From JAXMDC01 sp046349035 (GTDB taxonomy: Bacteria > Pseudomonadota > Alphaproteobacteria > Rhizobiales > Kaistiaceae), in contig JAXMDC010000004.1 in NCBI GenBank assembly GCA_046349035.1, positions 372,001 to 436,000 on the forward strand: a stretch of DNA of 64,000 nt. Reading direction: 5' to 3'. A program made the translations under genes and the position numbers. Below the pieces are notes generated by a model that made no database searches, was not told the DNA's origin, and saw only the letters and a program-made list of their open reading frames with translations. Every line of letters begins with the position of its first letter. Position 1 is the first letter of the stretch. Shown one piece after another: positions 37,973-48,170 of the stretch.

Positions 37973-39949
37973 GTGAAAGGTTCGACGCGGGCAGGTCGGG
38001 CGGTTGAATGGTTGGCCAAAGGTGCGGTCGACCTTGGCGACGACCCGCCGCTCACCCCGGCTGACAAAACCGATAAGACGCCAGTGAGGCGCGCCGTCAG
38101 CTTGCGCTGGCTCTACGGGACCGTCCTGACTGGCTTTACCTCGACCTTCCTCATGGGCGGAGCGCTTTTTGCCGCACTGTCCGGCCGGCAGGACATCGTT
38201 TCGCCGACCCTCACCTCCTTGGCTCCGCCCCAAACGATTGGCCCGGGGATCGGCCAGGGCGGCAAGGGTGACCGCCTGAGGCCGATCGTTGCCCAGGTTT
38301 CCAACCGGCAGGCTGTCCAAGTCAGCACCATCAGTCGCCAAGGCGACCACGATCTCATCAAGCTGCGGCCCTTTGCGAAAATCAGTGCGACGCTGTCGAC
38401 TGAAAAGACCTTCGCCGCGAAGATCCCGGCGTACGACCCGGTGAAAATTTTCGCAGGCACGAATGCAGGCGACGACTTCGATCCCGGGCCCGGCGAGGCT
38501 ACCAACCAAATCTACGGCGCCAAGGTGGACGGCGAAGTGACCATCAAGGTCACAGACCTGCCGCTCGACGGCCGCGCCGTGGATCCCTTCGCCGAATTCA
38601 AAGCGGCTGAGGTTGAACAAATCGTCCGCGGCGCCGCCGGCCTTGTAGTAGTGAACAATGTCCGCGGCGGAACGCTGGCCTTCGACGCCGGCCCGGAAAA
38701 AGTACGCGAGCAGACTGCCGGTCCCGGGGTGTCCATCGTTCCGGAAAACGTCACCCAACTCGCAAAGACCGCCGGCGCCGGCAGCGCCGCCGCTCCCACG
38801 CCCGACGACCGCATCGCGCTTGTCGAGACCGGCCAGACCTTCCGCGTTCTCCTGCAGAAGAACTCCATCATCGACGACGATGCCGACGACATTTTCGCCG
38901 CGCTGTCGCCGCATGTTGACCTTGCCCGACTTAAGCCCGGGCAGAAGATCCGCATCGGCTACTCTCCGGCGGACATTGACGGCGGAACGAAGCGACCGGT
39001 TCGAGTGAGCCTCTACTCGACCGACAATGTGCACCAGGTGACTGTCGCGCGTACCGACAGCGACGCGTTTGTCCGCGCCAACGAACCGTCTGGCCTGCCA
39101 AGCATCGCGCTGGCGGGCCCGACTGACAACTACGGACCGATGCCTCGCGTCTACGACGCCATCTACGAGACCGCCCTGGAGCAGCAAGTGCCTTTGCCGC
39201 TCGTCCAGGACCTCATCAAGATCTTCTCCTACGAGGTCGACTTCCAAAACCGCATCAGCCCCGGTGACACGATCGAGATCTTCCACTCCCTGCCGAGTCC
39301 CGACGGCGCCGAGATCGCTGAGGAAGGCATTCTCTATGCGTCCATCACCCTAAATGGCGTCACCAAGCGCTTCTATCGGTTCAAGTCCCCGGACGACGGT
39401 GTGGTCGACTACTACGACGGAGCCGGCAACAGCGCGAAGAAGTTCCTGGTCCGCAAACCGATATCGGAAGGCGAATTCTCTTCGGGCTTCGGCACACGTC
39501 GGCACCCGGTATTGGGCTATGTGCGCCAGCATACCGGCGTCGATTGGGCCGCACCGCGAGGCACGCCTATCATGGCTGCCGGCGACGGCGTCATCGAGAC
39601 AATCGGCCCGAGCTCCGGCTACGGCAACTTCATCTTGCTGAAACATGCCAACGGCTATGAAACCGGTTATGGCCACCAGAGCGCCTTTGCCAAGGGAATG
39701 GCGCAGGGCGTCCGCGTTCGCCAAGGCCAGATTATCGGCTATGTCGGCTCGACCGGCCTCTCCACTGGTCCGCATGTGCACTTCGAAATCCGCATCAACG
39801 GCAACTTCGTCGACCCGCTGCGCATCCGACTGCCCCAGGGCCGAGTGCTCGCGGGCTCTATTCTGCAGGGGTTCGGCAAGGAGCGGGACCGCATCGACAC
39901 GCTGATGGGGCACGCTCCCGCCGCAACCGCGAAGGTAGCCGCTCGCTAA
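37973..39949 (+). CDS. M23 family metallopeptidase (LytM domain)
   Basis: The 658-residue protein starts at a GTG with GGGGAGGGG about 10 bases upstream. After a cytoplasmic N-terminus of about 45 residues there is one membrane segment (about 46-70), then a long periplasmic region, with LysM-like stretches (LVETGQTFRVLL, LKPGQKIRIGY). The C-terminal LytM domain (about 500-635) has RHPVLGYVRQHTGVDWAAPRGTP and GPHVHFEIRING with the zinc ligands. Such anchored M23 proteins cut peptidoglycan cross-links or regulate amidases. It converges on clpB. Confidence 0.9.
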   Translation: MKGSTRAGRAVEWLAKGAVDLGDDPPLTPADKTDKTPVRRAVSLRWLYGTVLTGFTSTFLMGGALFAALSGRQDIVSPTLTSLAPPQTIGPGIGQGGKGDRLRPIVAQVSNRQAVQVSTISRQGDHDLIKLRPFAKISATLSTEKTFAAKIPAYDPVKIFAGTNAGDDFDPGPGEATNQIYGAKVDGEVTIKVTDLPLDGRAVDPFAEFKAAEVEQIVRGAAGLVVVNNVRGGTLAFDAGPEKVREQTAGPGVSIVPENVTQLAKTAGAGSAAAPTPDDRIALVETGQTFRVLLQKNSIIDDDADDIFAALSPHVDLARLKPGQKIRIGYSPADIDGGTKRPVRVSLYSTDNVHQVTVARTDSDAFVRANEPSGLPSIALAGPTDNYGPMPRVYDAIYETALEQQVPLPLVQDLIKIFSYEVDFQNRISPGDTIEIFHSLPSPDGAEIAEEGILYASITLNGVTKRFYRFKSPDDGVVDYYDGAGNSAKKFLVRKPISEGEFSSGFGTRRHPVLGYVRQHTGVDWAAPRGTPIMAAGDGVIETIGPSSGYGNFILLKHANGYETGYGHQSAFAKGMAQGVRVRQGQIIGYVGSTGLSTGPHVHFEIRINGNFVDPLRIRLPQGRVLAGSILQGFGKERDRIDTLMGHAPAATAKVAAR

Positions 39950-39964
39950 TCCGGAAGGCGGAAG

Positions 39965-42556
39965 CTAGGCGGCTTTAGCCTGGGCTGGAACGAACAGCAG
40001 ACGGTCGGCCCCACTGGTGATCTTCACCACACTGCCCTCCGGCACATCGCCGGCCAATATCCGATCTGCTAACGGATCCTGCACTTCCCGCTGGATGACT
40101 CGTTTCAGCGGACGCGCCCCATACACCGGGTCGTACCCCTTGGCCGCCAGCCACGCCTTCGCCGACTCATCGAGATCCAGAACGATCTTCCGATCCTCCA
40201 GCAACTTGGCGAGCCGGGCGAGTTGGATCGTGACGATGCGGCCCATCTCCTCGCGGCGAAGGCGACGGAAAACGATGATGTCATCGAGGCGGTTCAGGAA
40301 CTCCGGCCGGAAGTGGGCCCGCACGGCTCCCATGACCGCATCCCGCACCGGCTCGATGTCCTCGCCGGCGTCGAGATTGGCGAGGTACTCCGCCCCGAGG
40401 TTGGAGGTCATGACGATCAGGGTGTTTTTGAAATCGACCGTCCGCCCCTGCCCGTCGGTGAGCCGCCCGTCATCCAAAACCTGGAGCAGGACGTTGAAGA
40501 CATCGGGGTGCGCCTTCTCGATCTCGTCCAAGAGGATCACCTGGTAGGGACGACGCCGAACCGCCTCGGTCAAAGCTCCGCCTTCCTCATAGCCGACATA
40601 ACCGGGAGGCGCGCCAATCAAGCGAGCGACCGAATGCTTCTCCATGTACTCCGACATGTCGACCCGCAATAACGCCGCTTCGTCGTCGAAGAGAAATGCT
40701 GCGAGGGTCTTTGTCAGCTCGGTTTTACCGACCCCGGTCGGGCCAAGGAACATGAACGATCCGATCGGGCGGTTTGGGTCCTGCAAGCCGGCCCTCGCCC
40801 GCCGCACCGCCGTCGACACGGCGTGAACCGCCTCGGCCTGACCGACCACGCGCTCGGCAAGCGTGTCTTCCATGCGCAGCAGTTTCTCGCGTTCGCCCTC
40901 GAGCATCCGGTCAACGGGAATCCCGGTCCAGCGCGACACGATGTTGGCGATATGGTCGGGCGTAACCACCTCCTTAGCGACGCCGCTCTGCGACTGGCTC
41001 TCCATGCCACGCAGCTTGCGCTCGATATCCGGAATCCGGCCGTAAGCGAGTTCGCCGGCCCTGGCGAGATCGCCGGTACGCTGTGCTTTTTCCAGGTCGC
41101 TCCGCGCCTGATCCAGCTCCGATTTCAACCGTTGGGCGGCGTTGAGCTGCTCCTTCTCCGCCTGCCAGCGGCGGCCAAGCAAACCGGATTGCTCTTCGAA
41201 ATCGGCAAGTTCCTTCTCCAACCGGGCCAAGCGTTCCCGCGAGGCGGCGTCGGACTCTTTCTTGAGCGCCTCGCGCTCGATCTTCAGCTGAATGATGCGG
41301 CGGTCGAGTTCGTCCAGTTCGTCCGGCTTGGAGTCTACTTGCATGCGCAAACGCGCCGCTGCCTCATCGACGAGATCGATCGCTTTGTCCGGCAGAAAGC
41401 GGTCGGTGATGTAGCGATTAGCCAGAGTGGCGGCCGAAACCAGCGCGCTGTCGGCGATGCGAACGCCGTGATGCAGTTCGTACTTCTCCTTCAGGCCGCG
41501 CAGGATCGAGACCGTGTCGGCAACCGTCGGCTCGCCGACAAAGACCGGCTGGAAGCGCCGGGCGAGAGCTGCGTCCTTTTCGACATGCTTGCGGTACTCA
41601 TCGAGCGTCGTCGCGCCGATACAATGCAGCAGGCCCCGCGCCAACGCCGGCTTCAACAGGTTAGAGGCGTCCATCGCGCCGTCGGCTTTGCCGGCCCCAA
41701 CCAGCGTGTGCATCTCGTCGATGAAGAGAACGATGTTGCCTTGCGCGGCCTCGATCTCCGAGAGGACTGCCTTCAGCCTCTCCTCGAATTCGCCGCGATA
41801 TTTGGCACCGGCGATGAGGGCGCCGATGTCGAGCGCGAGAAGGCGCTTGCCGCGCAAAGACTCCGGCACGTCGCCGTTGACGATGCGGCTCGCCATGCCC
41901 TCGACGATCGCTGTCTTGCCGACACCCGGTTCGCCAATCAAAACCGGGTTGTTCTTGGTGCGCCGCGATAGCACCTGGATCGTGCGCCGGATTTCCTCGT
42001 CGCGCCCAATCACCGGGTCGAGTTTCCCGTTACGCGCGTCCTCGGTGAAGTCGCGGGAGTAGCGACGCAGGGCGTCGTAGCCGCTTTCCGCGGAAGCCGT
42101 ATCGGCTGTCCGACCTTTCCGCAGGGCGTCGATTGCCTGCGCAAGCCGCGCGGGCGAAATCCCGGCCTGGCTGAGAATTGCCGCCGTCTTGGCGTCCTTC
42201 TCTTGGGCGAGCGCCAACAGCATCCGCTCGACCGTGACGAAACTGTCGCCGGCTCTCTTAGCGAGGCCCTCGGCAGCAGCGAAAACCTTCGCCGTTGGTC
42301 CAGCAAGATAGAGCTGACCGCCACCACCCCCACTCACTTTGGGCAACGCCCCAAGCGCGCTCTCGGTTGCTGCCAGCGCCTCGCGCGAGTTGCCGCCGGC
42401 GCGATCGATCAGGCCGGCCGCCAGGCCCTCCTCATCGTCGAGCAAAACCTTAAGGAGATGCTCAGGAAGAAACTGCTGATGCCCCTGCGTCAACGCCAGC
42501 GTTTGCGCCGACTGGACAAAGCCCTTAGCCCGCTCGGTATAGCTGTCGAAGTTCAC
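39965..42556 (-). CDS. clpB: ATP-dependent chaperone ClpB
   Basis: ClpB is the hexameric disaggregase that works with DnaK. The 863-residue protein has the Clp N-domain, first AAA+ module with Walker A GEPGVGKT at 208-215, the coiled-coil M-domain (about 400-525), and the second AAA+ module with GPTGVGKTE. It starts MNFDSYTERAKGF as usual. There is no ClpP-binding loop feature. I looked for a sigma32 promoter in the 204 bases upstream and found no good match. Confidence 0.97.
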   Translation of the reverse strand: MNFDSYTERAKGFVQSAQTLALTQGHQQFLPEHLLKVLLDDEEGLAAGLIDRAGGNSREALAATESALGALPKVSGGGGGQLYLAGPTAKVFAAAEGLAKRAGDSFVTVERMLLALAQEKDAKTAAILSQAGISPARLAQAIDALRKGRTADTASAESGYDALRRYSRDFTEDARNGKLDPVIGRDEEIRRTIQVLSRRTKNNPVLIGEPGVGKTAIVEGMASRIVNGDVPESLRGKRLLALDIGALIAGAKYRGEFEERLKAVLSEIEAAQGNIVLFIDEMHTLVGAGKADGAMDASNLLKPALARGLLHCIGATTLDEYRKHVEKDAALARRFQPVFVGEPTVADTVSILRGLKEKYELHHGVRIADSALVSAATLANRYITDRFLPDKAIDLVDEAAARLRMQVDSKPDELDELDRRIIQLKIEREALKKESDAASRERLARLEKELADFEEQSGLLGRRWQAEKEQLNAAQRLKSELDQARSDLEKAQRTGDLARAGELAYGRIPDIERKLRGMESQSQSGVAKEVVTPDHIANIVSRWTGIPVDRMLEGEREKLLRMEDTLAERVVGQAEAVHAVSTAVRRARAGLQDPNRPIGSFMFLGPTGVGKTELTKTLAAFLFDDEAALLRVDMSEYMEKHSVARLIGAPPGYVGYEEGGALTEAVRRRPYQVILLDEIEKAHPDVFNVLLQVLDDGRLTDGQGRTVDFKNTLIVMTSNLGAEYLANLDAGEDIEPVRDAVMGAVRAHFRPEFLNRLDDIIVFRRLRREEMGRIVTIQLARLAKLLEDRKIVLDLDESAKAWLAAKGYDPVYGARPLKRVIQREVQDPLADRILAGDVPEGSVVKITSGADRLLFVPAQAKAA

Positions 42557-42760
42557 GTCGCCCCTCCTGGACCCGCCCGCCGGCGCCTAGCTCAGCACGC
42601 CGTCAGCGTTCCCGAATTGACCATCCGCAATGGGGGCTCATGCAAGCCCACCACGGTTGTCCGGGATGTGGGGAGGAGAACGCTCTTTGACAATAAGGCG
42701 CGTCAGCGGTCGGCTCGTCCGACGGTTAACGTTCCCCGTCAGAATCGAAAGCCGAGCCCG

Positions 42761-43501
42761 TCAGTCATCGCTCTGGCTCTGGTCCGGGCCGCTCGGAGAG
42801 CCCTCGTCGCCGCTCATCTGATTGAGCGCCGCATAAGGCAGGCCATCTCCCTCCGGCCGACGACCACGACCGCGATTCGACCGGCGTCGTCGCCCGCGAA
42901 AGCCCTCGCCACCTTGGTCGTCGCGGCGGTCTTCGGAATAGTATTGCGGCTGGTCGTCAGCGCCGCCATTCGCGTTCGGCGGCCCGCCGGCATTGCCGTT
43001 GACATGCGGCTGCCCTTCGGAGAATCCGGGCGCGCCGCCGCCTGGCTGTTCGGAGTGGTCGCGCCGTTCGCGGGGTTGAAAATCCCTCGGCCGATCGCCG
43101 TGGAAATCCCGCGGTCGATCGCCTTGGAAATCCCTCGACCGAAACTCCCGCGGCTGCTGATTCGGATCGCGCGGGCGTTCTCCGCCACCCGTCTCCGGCC
43201 CCTCCTCTTCGCCGTCGTCATCGTCGTCGGCTCGAAACATCGCTTGGGGCTGCGGCATCTGCGCCTGTGCGGCGGCAACGATGCGGTAGTAGTGCTCGGC
43301 GTGCTGGAGATAGTTCTCCGAAGCCACCCGGTCTCCCGAGGTCTGTGCGTCGCGCGCCAGCATTACGTATTTCTCGGCAATGTGCAGAGCGGTCCCGCGT
43401 ATTTTCACATCCGGACCGTTACTCTCATAGGAACGGGCGAGCGGGTTCGGACCCTTGCGATTACGCCCGCGGGGCCGCTTGTTCTGCTGACCTTGCCTCA
43501 T
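42761..43501 (-). CDS. DUF4167 domain-containing protein
   Basis: The 246-residue protein has an N-terminal DUF4167 domain (about 1-75; RGRNRKGPNPLARSYESNGP, KIRGTALHIAEKY, DRVASENYLQHAEHYYRI). The rest is disordered and highly charged, with short Arg-Asp-Phe repeats (units like GDRPRDF around 140-165) and an RGRRRRSNRGRGRR patch. This composition suggests RNA binding, though no function is established. It sits between prmC and clpB, a conserved alphaproteobacterial order. Confidence 0.88.
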   Translation of the reverse strand: MRQGQQNKRPRGRNRKGPNPLARSYESNGPDVKIRGTALHIAEKYVMLARDAQTSGDRVASENYLQHAEHYYRIVAAAQAQMPQPQAMFRADDDDDGEEEGPETGGGERPRDPNQQPREFRSRDFQGDRPRDFHGDRPRDFQPRERRDHSEQPGGGAPGFSEGQPHVNGNAGGPPNANGGADDQPQYYSEDRRDDQGGEGFRGRRRRSNRGRGRRPEGDGLPYAALNQMSGDEGSPSGPDQSQSDD

Positions 43502-43875
43502 CAGTGCTCTCTGCTGGATCGGAAGTAAGGGTTCACGCCCGGGCGGCGAGCCGTCCGAGTGCCGCGCCGATCGTCGCGGCCGATACCGGTCGAAAGCCGG
43601 CGAAATCCGAAAGCGGGAACCTTGCTAAGGCCCACACCGCCCGATGCCACATAAGGATGGGCGACCTGCTTATGATTGATCTATCCGAGCGGTGGTCCCT
43701 AAGCCACCCCGAAAGCCCCCGGACCGCGCCACCTCGGCACCGTCCGGCCTTCGGCCATCATGAATTCGATGTCCGCCTTGCCAAGATCGCCTCCCAGCGA
43801 GGCGAAAGCGTTCTTTTCGTTGGGCGAGGTGAAGCTAGCCCGTCCACCGTCGATTTCCAAGCGCTTTTTTCCACA
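43502..43875. other. Noncoding gap between prmC and the DUF4167 gene
   Basis: This 374-base stretch separates two minus-strand genes and holds no convincing protein-coding frame. It contains the hairpin GGTGG / CCACC with an 8-base loop at 43691-43708 inside a larger GC-rich self-complementary area. It probably carries the promoter and leader of the DUF4167 gene; a structured leader is possible. Confidence 0.5.
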
Positions 43876-44742
43876 CTAGCCGGCTGGGAAGAACTCAACG
43901 ACGCGCTCGATCCCGGCAAGGTCGCGATGGCGGCGCGCCGCCAAGCCGCAGCCGGTGCCGAGAGCTTCGACCGCGTCGGCCTGCCCGGCTCCGACTTCAA
44001 AGATCCCACGGCCCCCGGGATGAAGTTGAGGTCGGAGAGTGCCCACAACTTGCCGGTACGCCTCCAAGCCATCGGCGCCGCCATCGAGCGCCGCCGGCGG
44101 GTCATGGCATCGCACTTCCCGTGCCAAGTCCGCGATCTCGCCAGTTGGAATATAGGGCGGGTTGCAGACGATAAGGTCGACCGGCGCGGCGATCGCCTCC
44201 CCCCAATTGCTGGCGACGAATGCCGCGCGATCGTCCAACCTCAGCCGGCGCGCGTTGGCCCGCGCGACGATCAGCGCTCCCGGCGACGCGTCTGTCCCTA
44301 CACCGAAGGCGTTCGGCATCTCCGAGAGTAATGCGAGCAGGATGGCGCCCGACCCTGTGCCGATATCGAGAACCATGATCGGCGCTCTCCGGTCGCCGAC
44401 GCCCGCCAGCGCCGCCTCGACCACTGTTTCCGTTTCCGGCCGCGGCACCAGCGTCTCGGACGACAGCTCGAGGCTAAGGCTCCAGAACTCCCTCCGGCCA
44501 AGGATGCGGGCAACCGGCTCGCCGTCTATCCGCCGCCGGACAAAGTCGTCAAGGAGCCTAGCCGCATCCGCCGATACCGGCTCGTCGGAGGGTGTCGGAA
44601 ACGCCGAGGGGCGCCCCATCGCCTCGTTGACCAGCAGACGCGCATCCAGACCGGCATTCGCCTTCTGATCCGCATCGAGCGCGGTACGAAGGCGCAGGGC
44701 CACTTCGCGACGCAGTTCGCCAGCCGCAAGGCCGTCGATCAC
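43876..44742 (-). CDS. prmC: Release factor glutamine methyltransferase
   Basis: PrmC methylates the Gln of the GGQ motif in release factors RF1 and RF2. The 288-residue protein has the N-terminal helical domain, the SAM motif VLDIGTGSGAILLALL, and the catalytic NPPY in VDLIVCNPPYIPTGEI. The GTG start overlaps the prfA stop as GTGA, so it is translationally coupled to its own substrate's gene. Confidence 0.95.
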   Translation of the reverse strand: MIDGLAAGELRREVALRLRTALDADQKANAGLDARLLVNEAMGRPSAFPTPSDEPVSADAARLLDDFVRRRIDGEPVARILGRREFWSLSLELSSETLVPRPETETVVEAALAGVGDRRAPIMVLDIGTGSGAILLALLSEMPNAFGVGTDASPGALIVARANARRLRLDDRAAFVASNWGEAIAAPVDLIVCNPPYIPTGEIADLAREVRCHDPPAALDGGADGLEAYRQVVGTLRPQLHPGGRGIFEVGAGQADAVEALGTGCGLAARRHRDLAGIERVVEFFPAG

Positions 44743-45803
44743 GCATCCTCCTCGGCCGCCGCCAGCAGTTCCGCTTGGCGCTCGGTGATCAGGGCCTCGA
44801 TGACCTCGTCGAGCGCGTCCCCGGCGAGCACTGCATCGAGCTTGTAGAGCGTGAGGTTGATGCGATGGTCAGTCACCCGCCCCTGCGGGAAATTATATGT
44901 GCGAATTCGCTCCGAGCGGTCGCCGGTCCCGACCTGCCCTTTGCGAACCGCGGCTCGCTCCGCCTCCACCTTTTGCCGCTCCATGTCGTAGAGCTTGGCA
45001 CGCAGCAGCCGCATCGCCTGAGCCCGGTTTTGGTGCTGCGAGCGCTCGTTGGCGATGACTACAATGCCGGTCGGCACGTGCGTCATCCGCACGCCCGAAT
45101 CGGTGGTGTTGGCATGCTGCCCGCCGGCACTCGACGCGCGCGTCGTCTCGGTGCGGATGTCCTCCGGGCGGATCTCGATGTCCACTTCCTCGGCCGTCGG
45201 CAGCACTGCCACCGTAGCCGCCGACGTGTGGATGCGCCCGCTGCCCTCGGTAGCCGGAACCCGCTGCACGCGGTGCCCGCCAGACTCGAACCTGAGACGG
45301 GCAAACACGCCGGCGCCCGTCACCTCGGCGATGATTTCCTTGTAGCCTCCCGCCTCGCCCTCGCTCTCAGAGAGGGTATTGACCTTCCAGCCGTGCAGGT
45401 CGGCATAGCGCTGGTACATACGGAACAGGTCGCCGGCAAAGAGCGCCGCCTCGCTCCCCCCGGTACCGGCACGAATTTCTAGGATCGCGCTCTTCTCGTC
45501 GGCCGCATCCTTTGGCAGCAGCAACACGCGGACCCGCGCTTCGAGATCGGCAATCTCCGCGTCCAGCGTTGCCGTTTCGCTCCGCGCGAGCGCTCCCATC
45601 TCCGGGTCGTCAAGCAAGGCCGCCGCACTCTCCCGCTCACTCTGCTTGGAGCGCAGCACGCGGATCGCGCTGACCACCGGATCGAGTTCAGCGCGCTCGC
45701 GCGACAGCCGAATCAACGTGTCGGTGTCGACCGGCGTCATCAGCCGAGCGTCGATCGCCTCCGCTCGCTTCACCAGCTGATCTGCTTTCGCCTGGGGTAT
45801 CAT
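44739..45803 (-). CDS. prfA: Peptide chain release factor 1
   Basis: RF1 terminates translation at UAA and UAG. From the ATG at 45803 it has 354 residues; a longer frame to 46058 is non-conserved. The GGQ motif lies in SSAGGQHANTTDSGVRMTH, and the stop-recognition region in HRVQRVPATEGSGRIHTS contains PAT. The residue after GGQH is Ala where Val is most common. It is directly followed by prmC. Confidence 0.96.
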   Translation of the reverse strand: MIPQAKADQLVKRAEAIDARLMTPVDTDTLIRLSRERAELDPVVSAIRVLRSKQSERESAAALLDDPEMGALARSETATLDAEIADLEARVRVLLLPKDAADEKSAILEIRAGTGGSEAALFAGDLFRMYQRYADLHGWKVNTLSESEGEAGGYKEIIAEVTGAGVFARLRFESGGHRVQRVPATEGSGRIHTSAATVAVLPTAEEVDIEIRPEDIRTETTRASSAGGQHANTTDSGVRMTHVPTGIVVIANERSQHQNRAQAMRLLRAKLYDMERQKVEAERAAVRKGQVGTGDRSERIRTYNFPQGRVTDHRINLTLYKLDAVLAGDALDEVIEALITERQAELLAAAEEDA

Positions 45804-45826
45804 TATGTCTCCGCCTGCAGCGCCGC

Positions 45827-48094
45827 TCAGAGCGGCACGCCTTCGGCCTCCGCGAATGCCCGCAGCGCCGTTTGCATATTGTCGCCCTCGCCCGCCAAAT
45901 CGAGCATCCCGTCGAGCGTCTTGGCCATCTTGGCAGCGTCGAGCGTGAGCACCATTGCCTTGACCGGTCCGATGGCGGCGGCAGACATCGACAGCGACCG
46001 GTAGCCCAGTCCGATAAGCGTCATTGCCGCCAGCGTCTGGCCGGCCAGTTCTCCGCACAGGGTGAAAGGCACGCCGGCGGCCCCAGCCGCCACGGCGATT
46101 CGCCGCAGCGCACGCAGGAATGGCCGCGACAAGGGCGCAAAACGCCCGGCCACGCGAGCGTTACCGCGATCGCTCGCCGTCATGAACTGCATGAGATCGT
46201 TCGAGCCGACCGACACGAAGTCGGTCACCCCTAACAGTTCCTCAAGCTGAAACAGTAGCGCCGGCACCTCGATCATTGCCCCGAGGCGGACCACCGAAGG
46301 TGGGGTATGGCCGTGGCGGGCGAAGTGTGCCGCTTCGCGGTCCAAAATCCCGCGGGCCTGAACGACCTCGCCGACTTCCGTGACCATCGGCAGCATTACC
46401 TTGAGTTCGCGCCCGGCCGCGGCGTGCATCAACGCGCGCAATTGCGTCCGCAACAGACCCGGCCGATCGAGGGAAAGCCGAACTGCGCGCCATCCCATCG
46501 CCGGGTTTTCCTCCGGGTGCACGCGCATATAGGGGAGCACCTTGTCTCCGCCAATGTCGAGTGTGCGGAAGGTCACCGGTCGCCCCCCGGCCCCGCGCAG
46601 TACCGCTTCATAGAGCGAACGTTGCTCGCCCATCCGCGGCATCGTCGAGGCGATCATGAATTGCAGTTCGGTGCGAAAAAGCCCGATCCCGTCGGCGCCC
46701 GACTCGGCAAGGTGCGGCAAATCCACGAGCAGGCCCGCGTTCATCATCAGTTCGATCGCCTGACCGTCTTTCGTAATGGCCGGGCGATCGCGCAGAAGAG
46801 CGTAGGCCGCCTGCCGGCGCGCCCGCAGTCGCACCTTCTCGGCGAACGCACGCTCGACACCGGGAAGCGGCCGGATGTGCACTTCGCCAGTGCTGCCGTC
46901 GACGATAACGGCGTCGCCGTTCTCCACTGCGGAGACCACATTGGCCACCTCGCCGACCGTAGCGATGCCAAGCGCACGGGCGACGATGGCGACGTGACTC
47001 GTCGCCCCGCCCTCTTCCAGGACCAGCCCGCGGATGCGGTCTCGATCGTAGTCGAGAAGCTCGGCGGCGCCCATCATCCGCGCCACGATAATCGCATCGC
47101 GAGGCAGATCGTGCAGCGGCGGGCCGTGCGCCTGCCCCATCAGCGTTCGCAGCAGGCGATTGGCGATATCGTCCAGGTCGTGCAGCCGCTCGCGAAAGAA
47201 CGGGTCGGTCTGCCTCTGCAGGCGGGCGCGGGTATCGCTGTGCACCTTTTCCACGGCGGCTTCTGCCGTCAGGCCGTTGCCGATCGCCTCGTGCATCCGT
47301 CGAACCCAACCGCGGTCGTTGGCGAACATGCGATACGTTTCCAGGACGTCGCGGTGTTCGCCCTCGCCTTCGATGTCGCCGCGCGACAGCATGTCGTCGA
47401 CCGACAGGCGCAGCCCCGCCAGCGCTTCGTCGAGCCGCGCCCTCTCCCCGGCAACGTCCTCGGCAATCAGGTTGGTAACGACGATGCGCGGCTCGTGCAG
47501 AACGACATGGCCAAGGCCGACGCCATCGCAGATGCCTGCCCCGGTCAGCGCCATCGGTCGACGGAGGTCGAGCTGCGTGCCGGGCCGCGCCAATCCTTCC
47601 AGCTCGCCGCCGGCAATCATCTCGGCGAGCACCATCGCCGTCGTCTCTAAGGCTTCCTCCTCCTCCTCTGAGTAGGTTCGATGCGCCTTGTTCTGGACTA
47701 CCAGCACGCCCAGCGTTCGCCCGGCCCTAAGGATCGGGACGCCCAGGAAGGAGTGGTAGATTTCCTCTCCGGTCTCCGGCAGGTAGCGGTAGGCGGGGTG
47801 CGACTGCGCATCCGGCAGATTGAGGACGCGCGCCTCCGAGGCGATAAGTCCGACCAGCCCCTGCCCGATCCGCAGAGAGGCGCGATGAACCGCCTCGCGC
47901 TTCAGGCCCTCGGTAGCGTAGAGTTCGAGCACTCCGTCCGAACGCAGGACATAGGTCGAGCAGACTTCCGCGACCATATTGGCCGCGATCTGCACCACGA
48001 TCTTGTCGAGACGGGCCTGCGCGCTGACGGGCTCCGCCATGATCTCGCGGAGGCGCCGCAGGAGCACGCGCGGCCCGGCCAGTGAAGCCCGCAT
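45827..48094 (-). CDS. ptsP: PEP-protein phosphotransferase of the nitrogen PTS
   Basis: PtsP (EI-Ntr) transfers phosphate from PEP to NPr in the regulatory nitrogen PTS. I start at the ATG at 48094 (755 residues, MRASLAGPRVLLRRLREIM), the usual alphaproteobacterial N-terminus; the frame extends to 48217 without conservation. An N-terminal GAF domain (about 20-160) senses nitrogen signals in other species. The EI part has the catalytic His in EEGGATSHVAIVARALG and the PEP-binding region (SVGSNDLMQFMTASDR). It lies between lysC and prfA. Confidence 0.94.
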   Translation of the reverse strand: MRASLAGPRVLLRRLREIMAEPVSAQARLDKIVVQIAANMVAEVCSTYVLRSDGVLELYATEGLKREAVHRASLRIGQGLVGLIASEARVLNLPDAQSHPAYRYLPETGEEIYHSFLGVPILRAGRTLGVLVVQNKAHRTYSEEEEEALETTAMVLAEMIAGGELEGLARPGTQLDLRRPMALTGAGICDGVGLGHVVLHEPRIVVTNLIAEDVAGERARLDEALAGLRLSVDDMLSRGDIEGEGEHRDVLETYRMFANDRGWVRRMHEAIGNGLTAEAAVEKVHSDTRARLQRQTDPFFRERLHDLDDIANRLLRTLMGQAHGPPLHDLPRDAIIVARMMGAAELLDYDRDRIRGLVLEEGGATSHVAIVARALGIATVGEVANVVSAVENGDAVIVDGSTGEVHIRPLPGVERAFAEKVRLRARRQAAYALLRDRPAITKDGQAIELMMNAGLLVDLPHLAESGADGIGLFRTELQFMIASTMPRMGEQRSLYEAVLRGAGGRPVTFRTLDIGGDKVLPYMRVHPEENPAMGWRAVRLSLDRPGLLRTQLRALMHAAAGRELKVMLPMVTEVGEVVQARGILDREAAHFARHGHTPPSVVRLGAMIEVPALLFQLEELLGVTDFVSVGSNDLMQFMTASDRGNARVAGRFAPLSRPFLRALRRIAVAAGAAGVPFTLCGELAGQTLAAMTLIGLGYRSLSMSAAAIGPVKAMVLTLDAAKMAKTLDGMLDLAGEGDNMQTALRAFAEAEGVPL

Positions 48095-48170
48095 GTCCGC
48101 TCTTTCCAAGCCCGTTGGGACGCCGCCGGCTGAGGTTCGGCGGCCGGTGCAACCGAAACTGTGCTGCCGG

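Noticed and set aside
42557..42760. Sigma32 heat-shock promoter for clpB
   Set aside because: CTTG and CCCCAT elements occur on the minus strand but only about 7 bases apart, too close for a promoter.
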